Shown: in pieces, positions 1 to 7,622 of the stretch
Position numbering within the stretch: the first letter of the stretch is position 1
Layout of the letters: each line of letters begins with the position of its first letter
Origin: Aliitabrizicola sp031425325
GTDB lineage: Bacteria > Pseudomonadota > Alphaproteobacteria > Rhodobacterales > Rhodobacteraceae
Direction of reading: 5' to 3'
Assembly (NCBI GenBank): GCA_031425325.1
Contig: JANPJD010000224.1
Coordinates: 1 to 27,169 of the forward strand
DNA: 27,169 nucleotides
The notes under the pieces: model-generated
The model's input: only the letters and a program-made list of their open reading frames with translations
Told to the model about the DNA's origin: nothing
The model's database searches: none
Made by a program: the position numbers and the translations under genes

Positions 1-786
1 GGGCGTGCCATTCCGGCCTTGGGCATCGGCCTGTGGCAGGTCGGAGATGCGGCGACGGTTGTGGCCGATGCGCTGGGTCTTGGCTACCGTCTGGTGGACG
101 GGGCTGCAATCTACGGCAACGAGGCGGGCTTCGGCGAGGGACTGCGGCGCGCAGGCCTGCCGCGCGACGAGGTCTTCGTGACCACGAAGTGCTGGAACGA
201 TGCCCAAGGGTTCGATGCGGCGCTGCGCGCCTTCGACGATAGCCTCGGGCGGCTCGGCCTAGATCATGTCGACCTGTACCTAATCCACTGGCCCTGTGCC
301 GCGCGCGATCTTTATGTCGAGACCTGGAAGGCCTTCATCCGCCTGCGAGACGAGGGGCGGGCGACGTCCATCGGGGTGTCGAACTTCCAGCCCGACCACC
401 TGCGCCGTCTGGTGGACGAGACGGGCGTCGTGCCTGCGCTGAATCAGATCGAACTGCACCCCGAGTTGCAGCAGACCGAACTTCGCGCGCTTCATGCAAA
501 GCACGGGATCGTCACGCAAAGCTGGACGCCGCTCGGCAAGGGCCGGACCTTCGAGCATCCCGTGATCGCAGGGATCGCCGCTCGCACGGGACGCAGCGCG
601 GCGCAGGTCATCCTGCGCTGGCACCTCGACCTCGGGCTGTCCGTCATTCCGCGCTCGAGCCGCGTGGCGGGCCTGCGCGAGAACTTCGAGGCGCAGGATT
701 TCAGCCTGACGCCCGAGGACCACGCGGCCATCGCGGGCCTTGACGCAGCCGCGCGGCTTGGCCCCGACCCGGACGCCTTCGGCTGA
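1..786 (+). CDS. Aldo/keto reductase, 5' end outside window
   Basis: This is an NADPH-dependent aldo/keto reductase of the 2,5-diketo-D-gluconate reductase (DkgA/DkgB-like) group, a cytosolic TIM-barrel enzyme that reduces aldehydes or ketones. The frame is open from the first base and reads GRAIPALGIGLWQ, which is the conserved first strand of the family, so only a few N-terminal residues are missing. The four catalytic residues are visible: Asp and Tyr in LVDGAAIYGNE, Lys in VTTKCWN and His in YLIHWP. The C-terminal cofactor region (SVIPRSSRVAGLRENF) is also typical. The gene ends immediately before the convergent metG stop codon with no spacer. A TTG at position 19 could be read as a start but lies inside the conserved strand and is unlikely. 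The substrate cannot be told from sequence. Confidence 0.9.
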   Translation, partial: GRAIPALGIGLWQVGDAATVVADALGLGYRLVDGAAIYGNEAGFGEGLRRAGLPRDEVFVTTKCWNDAQGFDAALRAFDDSLGRLGLDHVDLYLIHWPCAARDLYVETWKAFIRLRDEGRATSIGVSNFQPDHLRRLVDETGVVPALNQIELHPELQQTELRALHAKHGIVTQSWTPLGKGRTFEHPVIAGIAARTGRSAAQVILRWHLDLGLSVIPRSSRVAGLRENFEAQDFSLTPEDHAAIAGLDAAARLGPDPDAFG

Positions 787-2505
787 TCAGGCGCGCACCC
801 CGGCGAAGCGCTGCTGCCAGTCGGCGCGCTCGTCGTCGGTGATCTTGCGGAACAGGTTCTCGGGCACGCCATAGGCATGGCCGGGAGGAAGGGCGGTCAG
901 CGCCGCACCGATGTCGGACGGCCAGGTCCAGTCCCCGCTGCCCATCGCGGTCATCATGGCCTGTGCGGCATCGGGGATGAACGGGCGCGACAGGATCGCG
1001 TAGACTCGGATGAGGTTGAGCGCGAGGCGCACGATGGCCTCGGCGCGCGCGGGCTCTGTCTTGATGGCAGACCAGGGGGCGGCGGCCTGCAGGTATTCGT
1101 TGCCCACCACCCAGATGCCGCGCAATTCGGCGGCGGCCTTGCGGACCTCCATCGCCTCCATCAGCGCCTCGTAGTCGCGGATGCGTGCGCCGAGATCGGC
1201 GATCAGCGCCGTCTCGAGGGGCCCCGGCGCACCGCCGCCCGGTACCGTGTCGCCCAGTTTTGACGCGCCGAACTTGGTCACGCGGCTGACGAAGTTGCCC
1301 AGCACATCGGCAAGGTCCTTGTTCACTGCCGTCTGGAAGTTCTCCCAGGTGAACTCGGAATCGCTGTTCTCGGGGGCGTGCGACAAAAGCCACCAGCGCC
1401 AGTAATCCGCTGGAAGGATCGACAGGGCCTGATCCATGAACACGCCGCGTCCCTGGCTGGTGGAGAACTGGCCGCCGTCATAGTTGAGGTAGTTGAACGA
1501 CTTGATGTAGTCGACGAGCTTCCAGGGCTCGCCCGATCCCATGATCGTCGCGGGGAAGGACAGGGTATGGAACGGCACGTTGTCCTTGCCCATGAACTGC
1601 ACATAGCGCACGTCCGCAGCGCCTTCGTCGGTGCGCCACCAGCGCCGCCAGGCGGCATCGGGCAGTCCTTGCGCGTCAGCCCATTCGGCTGTCGCGGCGA
1701 TGTATTCGATGGGCGCGTCGAACCAGACGTAGAAGACCTTGCCCTCCATCCCCGGCAAGGGTTGATCGCCCTTCCGCACCGGCACGCCCCAGGCGAGGTC
1801 GCGCGTGATGCCTCGGTCCTGCAACCCCTCGCCGTCGTTGAGCCATTTCTTCGCGATCGAGGTCGTGAGGATCGGCCAGTCGGTTTTCGAGTCGATCCAA
1901 GCCGAAAGCTTGTCCTTGAGCGCGCGCTGGCGCAGGTAGAGGTGCTTCGTCTCGCGCACCTCGAGATCGGTTGAGCCCGAGATGGCGCTGCGCGGGTTGA
2001 TGAGGTCGGTCGGGTCGAGTTGCTTGGTGCAGTTCTCGCACTGGTCGCCCCGCGCCTTGTCGTAGCCGCAGTTGGGACAGGTGCCCTCGATGTAGCGGTC
2101 GGGCAGGAAGCGGTTGTCGGCGATGGAGAAGACTTGCTTCTCGGACACCTCCTCGATCAGTCCGTTTTCGGCAAGCCGTCCCGCGAAATGCTGCGTCAGG
2201 CGGTGGTTTCGCTGGCTGGACGAGCGCCCGAAATGGTCGAAGGACAGCCGGAAGCCGTCGGCGATCTCCTTTTGCACCTTGTGCATCGCGGCGCAGAAGA
2301 CGTCGACCGGCTGACCCGCCTTGGCGGCGGCAAGCTCGGCCGGGGTGCCGTGCTCGTCCGTGGCGCAGATGAACATCACTTCGTGACCGCGTCCGCGCAT
2401 GTAGCGGGCATAAAGGTCGGCAGGCAACTGACTGCCCACGAGGTTGCCCAGGTGCTTGATCCCGTTGATGTAGGGAATTGCTGAAGTGACGAGGATGCGT
2501 GCCAT
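787..2505 (-). CDS. metG: Methionyl-tRNA synthetase
   Basis: Methionyl-tRNA synthetase charges tRNA-Met and initiator tRNA with methionine in the cytosol and is essential. The 572-aa product has the class I HIGH-type signature HLGN at residues 18-21. A zinc knuckle has Cys143, Cys146, Cys156 and Cys159. The KMSKS-type loop is FSTSQGRGVF, with FSTS at residues 347-350. The anticodon-binding helical domain follows and there is no C-terminal tRNA-binding (EMAP/Trbp) extension, so this is the short form. In the KMSKS position the first residue is Gln rather than Lys; substitution of the second Lys is normal in the zinc-containing subgroup. The ATG at 2505 begins MARILVTSAIPYING, the usual N terminus. 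The YceI gene lies 84 bp upstream on the same strand and may be cotranscribed. Confidence 0.97.
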   Translation of the reverse strand: MARILVTSAIPYINGIKHLGNLVGSQLPADLYARYMRGRGHEVMFICATDEHGTPAELAAAKAGQPVDVFCAAMHKVQKEIADGFRLSFDHFGRSSSQRNHRLTQHFAGRLAENGLIEEVSEKQVFSIADNRFLPDRYIEGTCPNCGYDKARGDQCENCTKQLDPTDLINPRSAISGSTDLEVRETKHLYLRQRALKDKLSAWIDSKTDWPILTTSIAKKWLNDGEGLQDRGITRDLAWGVPVRKGDQPLPGMEGKVFYVWFDAPIEYIAATAEWADAQGLPDAAWRRWWRTDEGAADVRYVQFMGKDNVPFHTLSFPATIMGSGEPWKLVDYIKSFNYLNYDGGQFSTSQGRGVFMDQALSILPADYWRWWLLSHAPENSDSEFTWENFQTAVNKDLADVLGNFVSRVTKFGASKLGDTVPGGGAPGPLETALIADLGARIRDYEALMEAMEVRKAAAELRGIWVVGNEYLQAAAPWSAIKTEPARAEAIVRLALNLIRVYAILSRPFIPDAAQAMMTAMGSGDWTWPSDIGAALTALPPGHAYGVPENLFRKITDDERADWQQRFAGVRA

Positions 2506-2589
2506 GCGAAGCCCCTGGTGGCGGTCTGCGGGCTTCGTCTAGCGCAATGTCCGGGCAGTGGCGAGTGGGGTTGCGCGGCCAGTTCGGGG

Positions 2590-3153
2590 TCAGTCGACCC
2601 GCGCGATGCGGGCCAGCACATCGAGGCGCACCTCGTCGCCCACAAGCTCGGGCCAGCCCGAAGCACCGAACGCCCCGCGCGAGATGGTGCCACGCAGGCG
2701 CACGGTCAGGTGGCCCAGATCGCCCGGGGCCTGCCCGGCCTGGAGGTAGATGTCGGCCTGCATGGTCATGGGCCGGGTGACGCCGCGCAGTGTGAGGTCG
2801 CCCTCGACCGTTGCGGTCGCGCCCGAGGCCTGCAGGGTGCGGGACACGAAGGTGATCGTCCCGAAGCGCGCAGTGTCAAGCACGGTCGGGCCCTTCATCG
2901 CCGAGGCGGCGAAGGGAAAGTTCGCCTCGGCCCCGGTCGCGTCCAGCACGACCCGGACCTGGGACCTCGCCGCGCGGTCGAAGTCCAGCATCACGTCGGC
3001 TTCTGCAATCGGCAACCGGCCGGTGATGTGCTCGGTCCCGAAGTCGGTCTCGAACCGGACCTGCGACTTGTCACGCTCGAGCGCATAGCGTTGCGGCGCG
3101 GCAAGGGCTGGCCCCGCCAGGGCAATCATCATGATCAACAGGATGGCACGCAT
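2590..3153 (-). CDS. YceI-family periplasmic lipid-binding-like protein
   Basis: This 187-aa protein belongs to the YceI family, whose members form a lipocalin-like barrel that binds isoprenoid or other lipids in the periplasm. The N terminus MRAILLIMMIALAGPALA is a Sec signal peptide with cleavage expected after ALA. The mature part begins with the family pattern Y-x-LERDKSQVRFETDFG. It continues with G-x-LPIAEADVMLDFD and ends with alternating beta strands (GDLTLRGVTRPMTMQADIYL), the most recognisable YceI stretch. Length matches the family. The gene sits upstream of metG in the same direction, but a functional link is not implied. The bound ligand is unknown. Confidence 0.9.
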   Translation of the reverse strand: MRAILLIMMIALAGPALAAPQRYALERDKSQVRFETDFGTEHITGRLPIAEADVMLDFDRAARSQVRVVLDATGAEANFPFAASAMKGPTVLDTARFGTITFVSRTLQASGATATVEGDLTLRGVTRPMTMQADIYLQAGQAPGDLGHLTVRLRGTISRGAFGASGWPELVGDEVRLDVLARIARVD

Positions 3154-3320
3154 CGGCGGACTCCTTCGCCGTGAAGCCTAGCACGGATCTGCGCGCCGTC
3201 CCGGTTCCCGTCGATCCGGACGGCCGGGGGCCGATCACGAGCGCGTGGCGACGCGATCCGGGCTTGCGCCCGAAGGGGGCTTCGGGCCTTCTGCCCGCAC
3301 ATCCGAAACGGGGTCGTCCG

Positions 3321-3854
3321 ATGCGTGCAACCTTGGGTCTTGTGGCGGTGCTGCTGCTGCTGCTGCCTGCCTGCGAGCGCCTCGAAGGCGTTGTGCCGGG
3401 GCAGGCGCCCCCGAGCGCGGGTGTGCCCAAGGTCAGCGTGACGTCGCTGGATGCGGCACCTGCGGCCGAGGGGGCAAGTGGGGCCGCCGAGGGTGTCGTC
3501 GGCCCGGAAGACGCTGCCGTAAATCCGGCTGCGGCTGCCTTGCCTGAAACCACCCCGTCCGAGGCAACCGCAGCCGACGCTCCGGAAGCCGAAGCGCCGC
3601 CGCCCGATGTGCTCCGCTCGCCCGCCCGCATCGCTTGCGAACGGGACGGAGGCTCGTTCGCGCGGGTCGGCACCACGGGGTCTTTTGCTTGCGTGCGCCG
3701 CACCCGCGACAGCGGCAAGACCTGCGACCGCGAGGGCGATTGCGAGGGGCTGTGCCTCGCGCGGTCCCGCACTTGCGCGCCCGTCAAGCCCTTGTTCGGC
3801 TGTCAGGAAATCCTGCAACAGGATGGTCTGAGGGTGACGCAATGCCTCGAGTGA
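3321..3854 (+). CDS. Cysteine-rich putative lipoprotein
   Basis: I do not recognise a named family. The 177-aa product starts MRATLGLVAVLLLLLPAC, a lipoprotein signal peptide with lipobox LPAC, so the mature protein should be lipid-anchored. A low-complexity Ala/Pro/Glu-rich linker of about 80 residues follows. A compact C-terminal domain has eight cysteines in the order IAC, FAC, KTC, GDC, GLC, RTC, FGC and TQC, which suggests a disulfide-rich periplasmic domain. The frame is open further upstream, to 3171, but only the start at 3321 gives a signal peptide. The next gene overlaps its 3' end by 13 bp, so the two lipoproteins are probably co-translated. Function is unknown. Confidence 0.75.
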   Translation: MRATLGLVAVLLLLLPACERLEGVVPGQAPPSAGVPKVSVTSLDAAPAAEGASGAAEGVVGPEDAAVNPAAAALPETTPSEATAADAPEAEAPPPDVLRSPARIACERDGGSFARVGTTGSFACVRRTRDSGKTCDREGDCEGLCLARSRTCAPVKPLFGCQEILQQDGLRVTQCLE

Positions 3855-4369
3855 TGCGGGCATCCCTTGGCTTCGCGCTGCTCCTGGCGGGCTGCGCGCC
3901 CCCGCCAGACGCCGCGTTCCGCAGCGCGGGCGCGCCGATCTATTCCAATGCGGTGCTGGACACGGCGCGGCTCGCGGGCACCTGGACGCAAGTCGGCGAG
4001 TTAGCCCAGCCCGGTGCGCCGCGCTGCGCGCCCGGGACCGTGGCGATCCGCCCTGTCGATCCCATGACGCTTCAGGTCGACGCGCGCCTGTGCCTGAATG
4101 GCGAGGTCGACAGCTTTGCCGGGACGGCGCGGGTGACCGGGCCGGGCCGCGTGACACTCCAGGGTGCCGCACCCGAGGGACTTGGGGCCGAGTGGTGGGT
4201 GCTTTGGGTCGATGACGGCTACCGCACGCTTGTCATCGGCACGCCATCGGGGCGGTTCGGCTTCATCCTCGACCGGTCGGGCGGCCTGCCGCCGGACCGG
4301 CTGACGGCCGCACGCGAGATCCTCGACTGGAACGGCTATGCGGTGACCGCCCTGCGCCCCACGCCCTAG
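3842..4369 (+). CDS. Lipocalin-like lipoprotein (Blc-type)
   Basis: This is a 175-aa outer-membrane lipocalin-like lipoprotein. The signal peptide MRASLGFALLLAGC carries the lipobox LAGC. Lipocalin features are the first motif GTWTQVGEL (canonical G-x-W), the central strand pair WWVLWVDDGYRTLVIGTPS, and GFILDRSGGLPPDRL near the C-terminal helix, all at positions expected for bacterial Blc. I chose the ATG at 3842 because GAGGG at 3830-3834 is ideally spaced; the ATG at 3854, which overlaps the upstream stop as TGATG, is an alternative that drops four residues. The 3' end overlaps the stop of the convergent XRE gene by 4 bp (CTAG is shared). Known Blc proteins bind lysophospholipids and similar lipids; the ligand here is inferred only. 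Confidence 0.78.
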   Translation: MPRVMRASLGFALLLAGCAPPPDAAFRSAGAPIYSNAVLDTARLAGTWTQVGELAQPGAPRCAPGTVAIRPVDPMTLQVDARLCLNGEVDSFAGTARVTGPGRVTLQGAAPEGLGAEWWVLWVDDGYRTLVIGTPSGRFGFILDRSGGLPPDRLTAAREILDWNGYAVTALRPTP

Positions 4370-5226
4370 CGGACCGAGGCGCGCAGCTCTCGCAGATGCG
4401 CGGGCAACTCGCGCGCGCCCACCACCGCATCGCGGATCAGCCCGTCGAACTGGCGCGACAGGCTCGCCACCCGCTCGGCATCGCGGAAGGCAAGGTATTG
4501 CCGCCCCAGATAGACGACCGCGAGGAGCGGGCCGAACACCGTGATCGGCGCGGAATAGACCTGCCGCGCGTCGAAGAGATAGATCCGCATGGCGGGATAA
4601 AGCTGGTCGATCAGCGCGAGCAGCCGGTCGATCTGGTCCACGCGGACCTGCACGGGCAGCCCGGCATAGTAGCCCTCGGCGCGGGCAAAGGTCGCAAGCT
4701 CGTCGATCGGCAGGGCGATCTCGTAATCCGACCGCGCCGCGCGCATCCAGTCTAGGCGCATCTCGGACGCGGCAATCGCCTGATCGGCGGTGGCCCCTAG
4801 GTTCGGTGCGTATTCCCACTCCATCATCGCGCGGGTCTTGACCATGTCGGGCAGCGTCGCCGGAACGTGCCGGATCTTGTAGCCCGCCGCCTCTCGGTGC
4901 CAGTCGAAGATCGTCTCGTCGATCAGGGCGCGTTTCGCATCGGTCAGGGTGATCGCCTGCGCGAGCAGCGCCTCTGGCCGCTCTGGCCGCTCGGTCAGAC
5001 CCAGCAGCCAGTCGCAGCTGACACCAAGGCCTGCCGCGCATTCCGCCGCGATCTGCGCGTTCGGAAGGCGCGACGAGCCCGGATCGAGAAGCTGCGAGAC
5101 GGTCGATCGGTCAACCCCGACCCGGCGGGCAAGCTGGCTTTGGTTGACCTCGCTGCGCTGCATCGCTTCGGCAAGGCGCAGCCGGAACAGGTCGGCACGC
5201 CCGCGCTTGTCGATTTTATCCGGCAT
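4366..5226 (-). CDS. XRE-family transcriptional regulator with C-terminal domain
   Basis: This 286-aa protein is a helix-turn-helix regulator. An XRE/Cro-type HTH occupies about residues 10-70, with the motif NQSQLARRVGVDRSTVSQLL. The remaining 200 residues are a helical/mixed region (Trp-, Tyr- and Arg-rich, for example DWHREAAGYKIRHVPATLP) that I do not recognise. It could sense a ligand or mediate oligomerisation. The start at 5226 is preferred because the HTH begins shortly after it, although the Shine-Dalgarno is weak; the upstream open frame on this strand is antisense to the desaturase and is not coding. The gene is divergent from the fatty acid desaturase with a 102-bp intergenic region containing a TTGAT/ATCAA dyad. 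Regulation of the desaturase or autoregulation is therefore likely but unproven. Confidence 0.82.
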   Translation of the reverse strand: MPDKIDKRGRADLFRLRLAEAMQRSEVNQSQLARRVGVDRSTVSQLLDPGSSRLPNAQIAAECAAGLGVSCDWLLGLTERPERPEALLAQAITLTDAKRALIDETIFDWHREAAGYKIRHVPATLPDMVKTRAMMEWEYAPNLGATADQAIAASEMRLDWMRAARSDYEIALPIDELATFARAEGYYAGLPVQVRVDQIDRLLALIDQLYPAMRIYLFDARQVYSAPITVFGPLLAVVYLGRQYLAFRDAERVASLSRQFDGLIRDAVVGARELPAHLRELRASVR

Positions 5227-5229
5227 CTG

Positions 5230-5246
5230 TTGATAATCCAAATCAA
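5230..5246. promoter_or_regulatory. Candidate operator dyad between XRE gene and desaturase
   Basis: A short inverted repeat, TTGAT-N7-ATCAA, lies 3 bp upstream of the XRE start codon in an unusually AT-rich stretch of the divergent intergenic region. Its position suits an autoregulatory operator. The half sites are only 5 bp, so chance is possible. Confidence 0.3.
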
Positions 5247-5328
5247 TGGTGACGGCTTGTTGCCAATCTACAGGATCCCAGCGCAGCGGACGAGGGTCTA
5301 TCGTTGCGTGGTATATGCGGAGGACCGA

Positions 5329-6264
5329 GTGACGACCGACCGGACGAGCGTGGAATGGCCGACGCTTCTGCTGCTTGTCGCCACCTATCTTGTCTGGGCA
5401 ACGGCGACGACTTGGCTCGCAGGCCTTTCGCTGTTCCTCGCCGTGCCGGTCGCGGCACTTGCGATCGCGCAGTTCTCGTCGCTTCAGCACGAGGCGCTGC
5501 ACGGCCATCCGTTCCGCGCAGCCTCGTTGAACGAGGTGCTTGTCTCGCCCGCGCTTACGCTTTTTGTGCCCTACGGACGTTTCAGGGACACGCATCTGGC
5601 GCATCATCACGACCCGATCCTGACCGATCCCTATGACGATCCCGAGTCGAACTACCTCGACCCGGCGGTCTGGGCGGGGCTGTCGGCGATGCAGCGGGCG
5701 GTTCTGCGGGCGAACAACACCCTTCTGGGTCGCATCACGCTGGGGCCTGTGATCGGAACGCTGGGCTTCCTGCGAGGTGACCTGCGCCTGATCCTCGGTG
5801 GCGACCGGTCCGTCATCCGCGCGTGGATCGCCCATGCCGCGGGCCTTGTGCCGCTGGTCCTCTGGCTCGGCTGGGTCGCGGCAATGCCGGTCTGGGCCTA
5901 TTTCCTGGCTGTCTATGTCGCCTACGGCATCCTTCGGATCCGCACCTTCCTCGAGCATCGCGCGCACGAGGCCGCGCGCGCGCGTACGGTCATTATCGAG
6001 GACCGGGGACCGCTGGCTTTGCTGTTTCTGAACAACAACCTGCACGTCGTTCATCATATGCATCCGGCGGTGCCGTGGTATCGCCTGCCCGCGACGTACC
6101 GCGCGAACCGCGAGCATTACCTGCGCCGGAACGACGGCTACCTCTACCGTTCCTATTGGCAGGTGATCCGGGCCCATCTCTTGCGCGCCAAAGACCCGGT
6201 GCCGCACCCGCTCTGGGCCGGCACCGAGGCCGAGGTTCCGCCGCGCGAGGCCAGCGCCGCCTGA
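5329..6264 (+). CDS. Membrane fatty acid desaturase family protein
   Basis: This is an integral-membrane di-iron desaturase/hydroxylase of the FA_desaturase family (PF00487 type), 311 aa. All three histidine boxes are present: HEALHGH at residues 54-60, HLAHHH at 89-94 and HVVHH at 239-243. They are separated by hydrophobic membrane segments, for example residues 11-50 and 165-205. These boxes bind the di-iron centre that uses O2 to introduce a double bond or hydroxyl group into an acyl chain. I chose the GTG at 5329 because GGAGG sits 5 nt upstream; the much longer open frame upstream is antisense to the XRE gene. The divergent XRE gene is a plausible regulator. Substrate (phospholipid acyl chain, other lipid or carotenoid) cannot be decided. 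The 3' end is 2 bp from the convergent NUDIX gene. Confidence 0.88.
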   Translation: MTTDRTSVEWPTLLLLVATYLVWATATTWLAGLSLFLAVPVAALAIAQFSSLQHEALHGHPFRAASLNEVLVSPALTLFVPYGRFRDTHLAHHHDPILTDPYDDPESNYLDPAVWAGLSAMQRAVLRANNTLLGRITLGPVIGTLGFLRGDLRLILGGDRSVIRAWIAHAAGLVPLVLWLGWVAAMPVWAYFLAVYVAYGILRIRTFLEHRAHEAARARTVIIEDRGPLALLFLNNNLHVVHHMHPAVPWYRLPATYRANREHYLRRNDGYLYRSYWQVIRAHLLRAKDPVPHPLWAGTEAEVPPREASAA

Positions 6265-6266
6265 GG

Positions 6267-6866
6267 TCAGGCGATCCGCGCAAAGACGGGTCGATCACCC
6301 GAATTGTCGAAGAACGGCACTGACGGCTGCTCCTGCCCTTCGGCGAGCGCTGCGACTTCGGCCAGAACGACCTCGGTGATGAAGGGCAGATCGAGGCGGC
6401 GGGTCAGCCCGAGGCCCAGCCAGTGCAGGTGACCAAGCTCGTCCGAGGCGGACGAGAAGTCGTCGGGATCACCCTCGATCGTAGCCGCATCCACCAGAAA
6501 GAAGCGCGCGTCGAAGCGCCGGCTGCGGCCGGGCGGCGTGATCGCGCGAAAGATGAAGCGCATCTGGCCCGAAGGGCGCAGCCGGAGTCCGGTCTCCTCG
6601 CGCAATTCGCGCAGCGCGGCCGAGGCGAGGTCGGCGCGCCCGCCGAGCCTTGCAAGGCAGGAAGGCGAAAGCCGGAGCGCCCCATCGGCGGTCGCGTCCT
6701 CGGCGTCGACGGCCCCGCCGGGAAACACGTATTTCGACGGCATGAACACCGCCGCTGAGCCGCGCTGTCCCATCAGCACCCGGGGTTCGGGCGTATCGCG
6801 CCGCAAGAGCACGACGCTTGCCGCGTCGCGGATCGGCGGCGCGTCAGTCACTTGCCCTGAAGCCAT
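6267..6866 (-). CDS. NUDIX hydrolase
   Basis: This 199-aa cytosolic NUDIX hydrolase would cleave nucleoside-diphosphate-linked substrates. The Nudix box is visible: PGGAVDAED at about residues 49-57, then RELREETGL at 86-94. The spacer between the Gly pair and the REx2EExGL helix is longer than the usual few residues. Such an insert is typical of the NUDT7/NUDT8/NUDT19-like and related CoA-pyrophosphatase-like subfamilies, so a CoA or NDP-sugar substrate is possible but only inferred. The start ATG at 6866 lies inside the 3' end of the DUF983 gene (23-bp overlap), which suggests translational coupling. No separate promoter is evident. Confidence 0.88.
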   Translation of the reverse strand: MASGQVTDAPPIRDAASVVLLRRDTPEPRVLMGQRGSAAVFMPSKYVFPGGAVDAEDATADGALRLSPSCLARLGGRADLASAALRELREETGLRLRPSGQMRFIFRAITPPGRSRRFDARFFLVDAATIEGDPDDFSSASDELGHLHWLGLGLTRRLDLPFITEVVLAEVAALAEGQEQPSVPFFDNSGDRPVFARIA

Positions 6867-7257
6867 GCATCCGGCGTGACCACTGGATCGCGATCATCAC
6901 CCCCTTGAGGCGCGGCAGCAGATAAAGCGACAGCGCCACGGTCCCGACCGAAAAGATGGTGGTCAGCACCATCGGATCCGGCCTGAATTCGACGAAGGCC
7001 CAGAGGATCGCCGGGGCCATGATGTGCCCGACGATCAGGATCGTGAGGTAGGCGGGGCCATCGTCGGCGCGGTGGTGGTGCAGCGCCTCGCCACAGACCG
7101 GGCAGGTGTCGCGGACCTTGAGGTAGCCCCGCAGCAGCGGTCCGGCCCCGCAATTGGGGCAGCGGCGCCGCCAGCCCCGCAACATCGCCGGGCGCAGCGG
7201 CCGCTCGTCGTCAGCCTCGGCCGGCCGGATCGGCGGGTCGGAACGCAGGTCGTCCAT
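6844..7257 (-). CDS. DUF983 family zinc-ribbon membrane protein
   Basis: This 137-aa protein matches the DUF983 family. A soluble N-terminal part carries a zinc-ribbon with Cys33/Cys36 (RRCPNCG) and Cys52/Cys55 (DTCPVCG), followed by HHHRADDGPAY, which is typical of the family. Two membrane helices follow, at about residues 70-90 and 97-115, and the tail is basic. The family is common in alphaproteobacteria, but its molecular role is not established. It overlaps the NUDIX gene by 23 bp, and the two probably form an operon. The ATG at 7257 is the first start that keeps the complete conserved domain. Confidence 0.85.
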   Translation of the reverse strand: MDDLRSDPPIRPAEADDERPLRPAMLRGWRRRCPNCGAGPLLRGYLKVRDTCPVCGEALHHHRADDGPAYLTILIVGHIMAPAILWAFVEFRPDPMVLTTIFSVGTVALSLYLLPRLKGVMIAIQWSRRMHGFRASD

Positions 7258-7622
7258 GATGCAGGCGGGCCTCTTCAACGGAAGTCTGTGACCATAGGCT
7301 ACAGGGACACGGAAGTTTAGCGGAAGTTCGCGCCTTGCGGCTGGATGTCGCGAAAGGGGTTGGTGGAAGGACGCGGGCCCGGGGGCCGATCGGGTCCGGC
7401 GGGTGGCCCCGGGACGGAGATTGGCGATTGCTGCGTGGCAGGGCGGCCCCGCTTGGGCTGCACAGTGGGCCTGACCAGTGGCCGCGACCGTCGGGACGTT
7501 CCCGGCGCGCGAGCCACCCGCAGTGCTTGTCCAGCGGTCATCGTTCGGCAGGACCGGGGGGGGGGAAGGTCTATCTGCCCGAAGACGGAGATTCGCCGTG
7601 GGCGGGGTTTCAGGCGGGGGCG
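7258..7622. other. 365-bp gap between DUF983 and pleD with no recognised gene
   Basis: No convincing gene is seen. The stretch is very GC-rich and holds a run of ten G at 7556-7565. It has a minus-strand open frame (7317-7541, 74 codons, Pro/Arg-rich) without recognisable domains, which I do not call a gene. It must contain the promoter of the DUF983-NUDIX pair and any terminator of pleD, but neither can be placed with confidence. Confidence 0.5.

Noticed and set aside
4867..5328. Upstream extension of the desaturase gene by 154 codons
   Set aside because: It is antisense to the XRE coding region, lacks desaturase similarity, and the GTG at 5329 has an ideal Shine-Dalgarno.
5227..6207. Long minus-strand open frame upstream of the XRE gene
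   Set aside because: It is antisense to the desaturase, has the Arg/Gln/His-rich composition of GC-rich antisense frames, and contains no domain.
7317..7541. Small Pro-rich minus-strand gene between DUF983 and pleD
   Set aside because: No Shine-Dalgarno or recognised domain is present, and the composition is that of random GC-rich DNA. It is kept only as a description of the gap.
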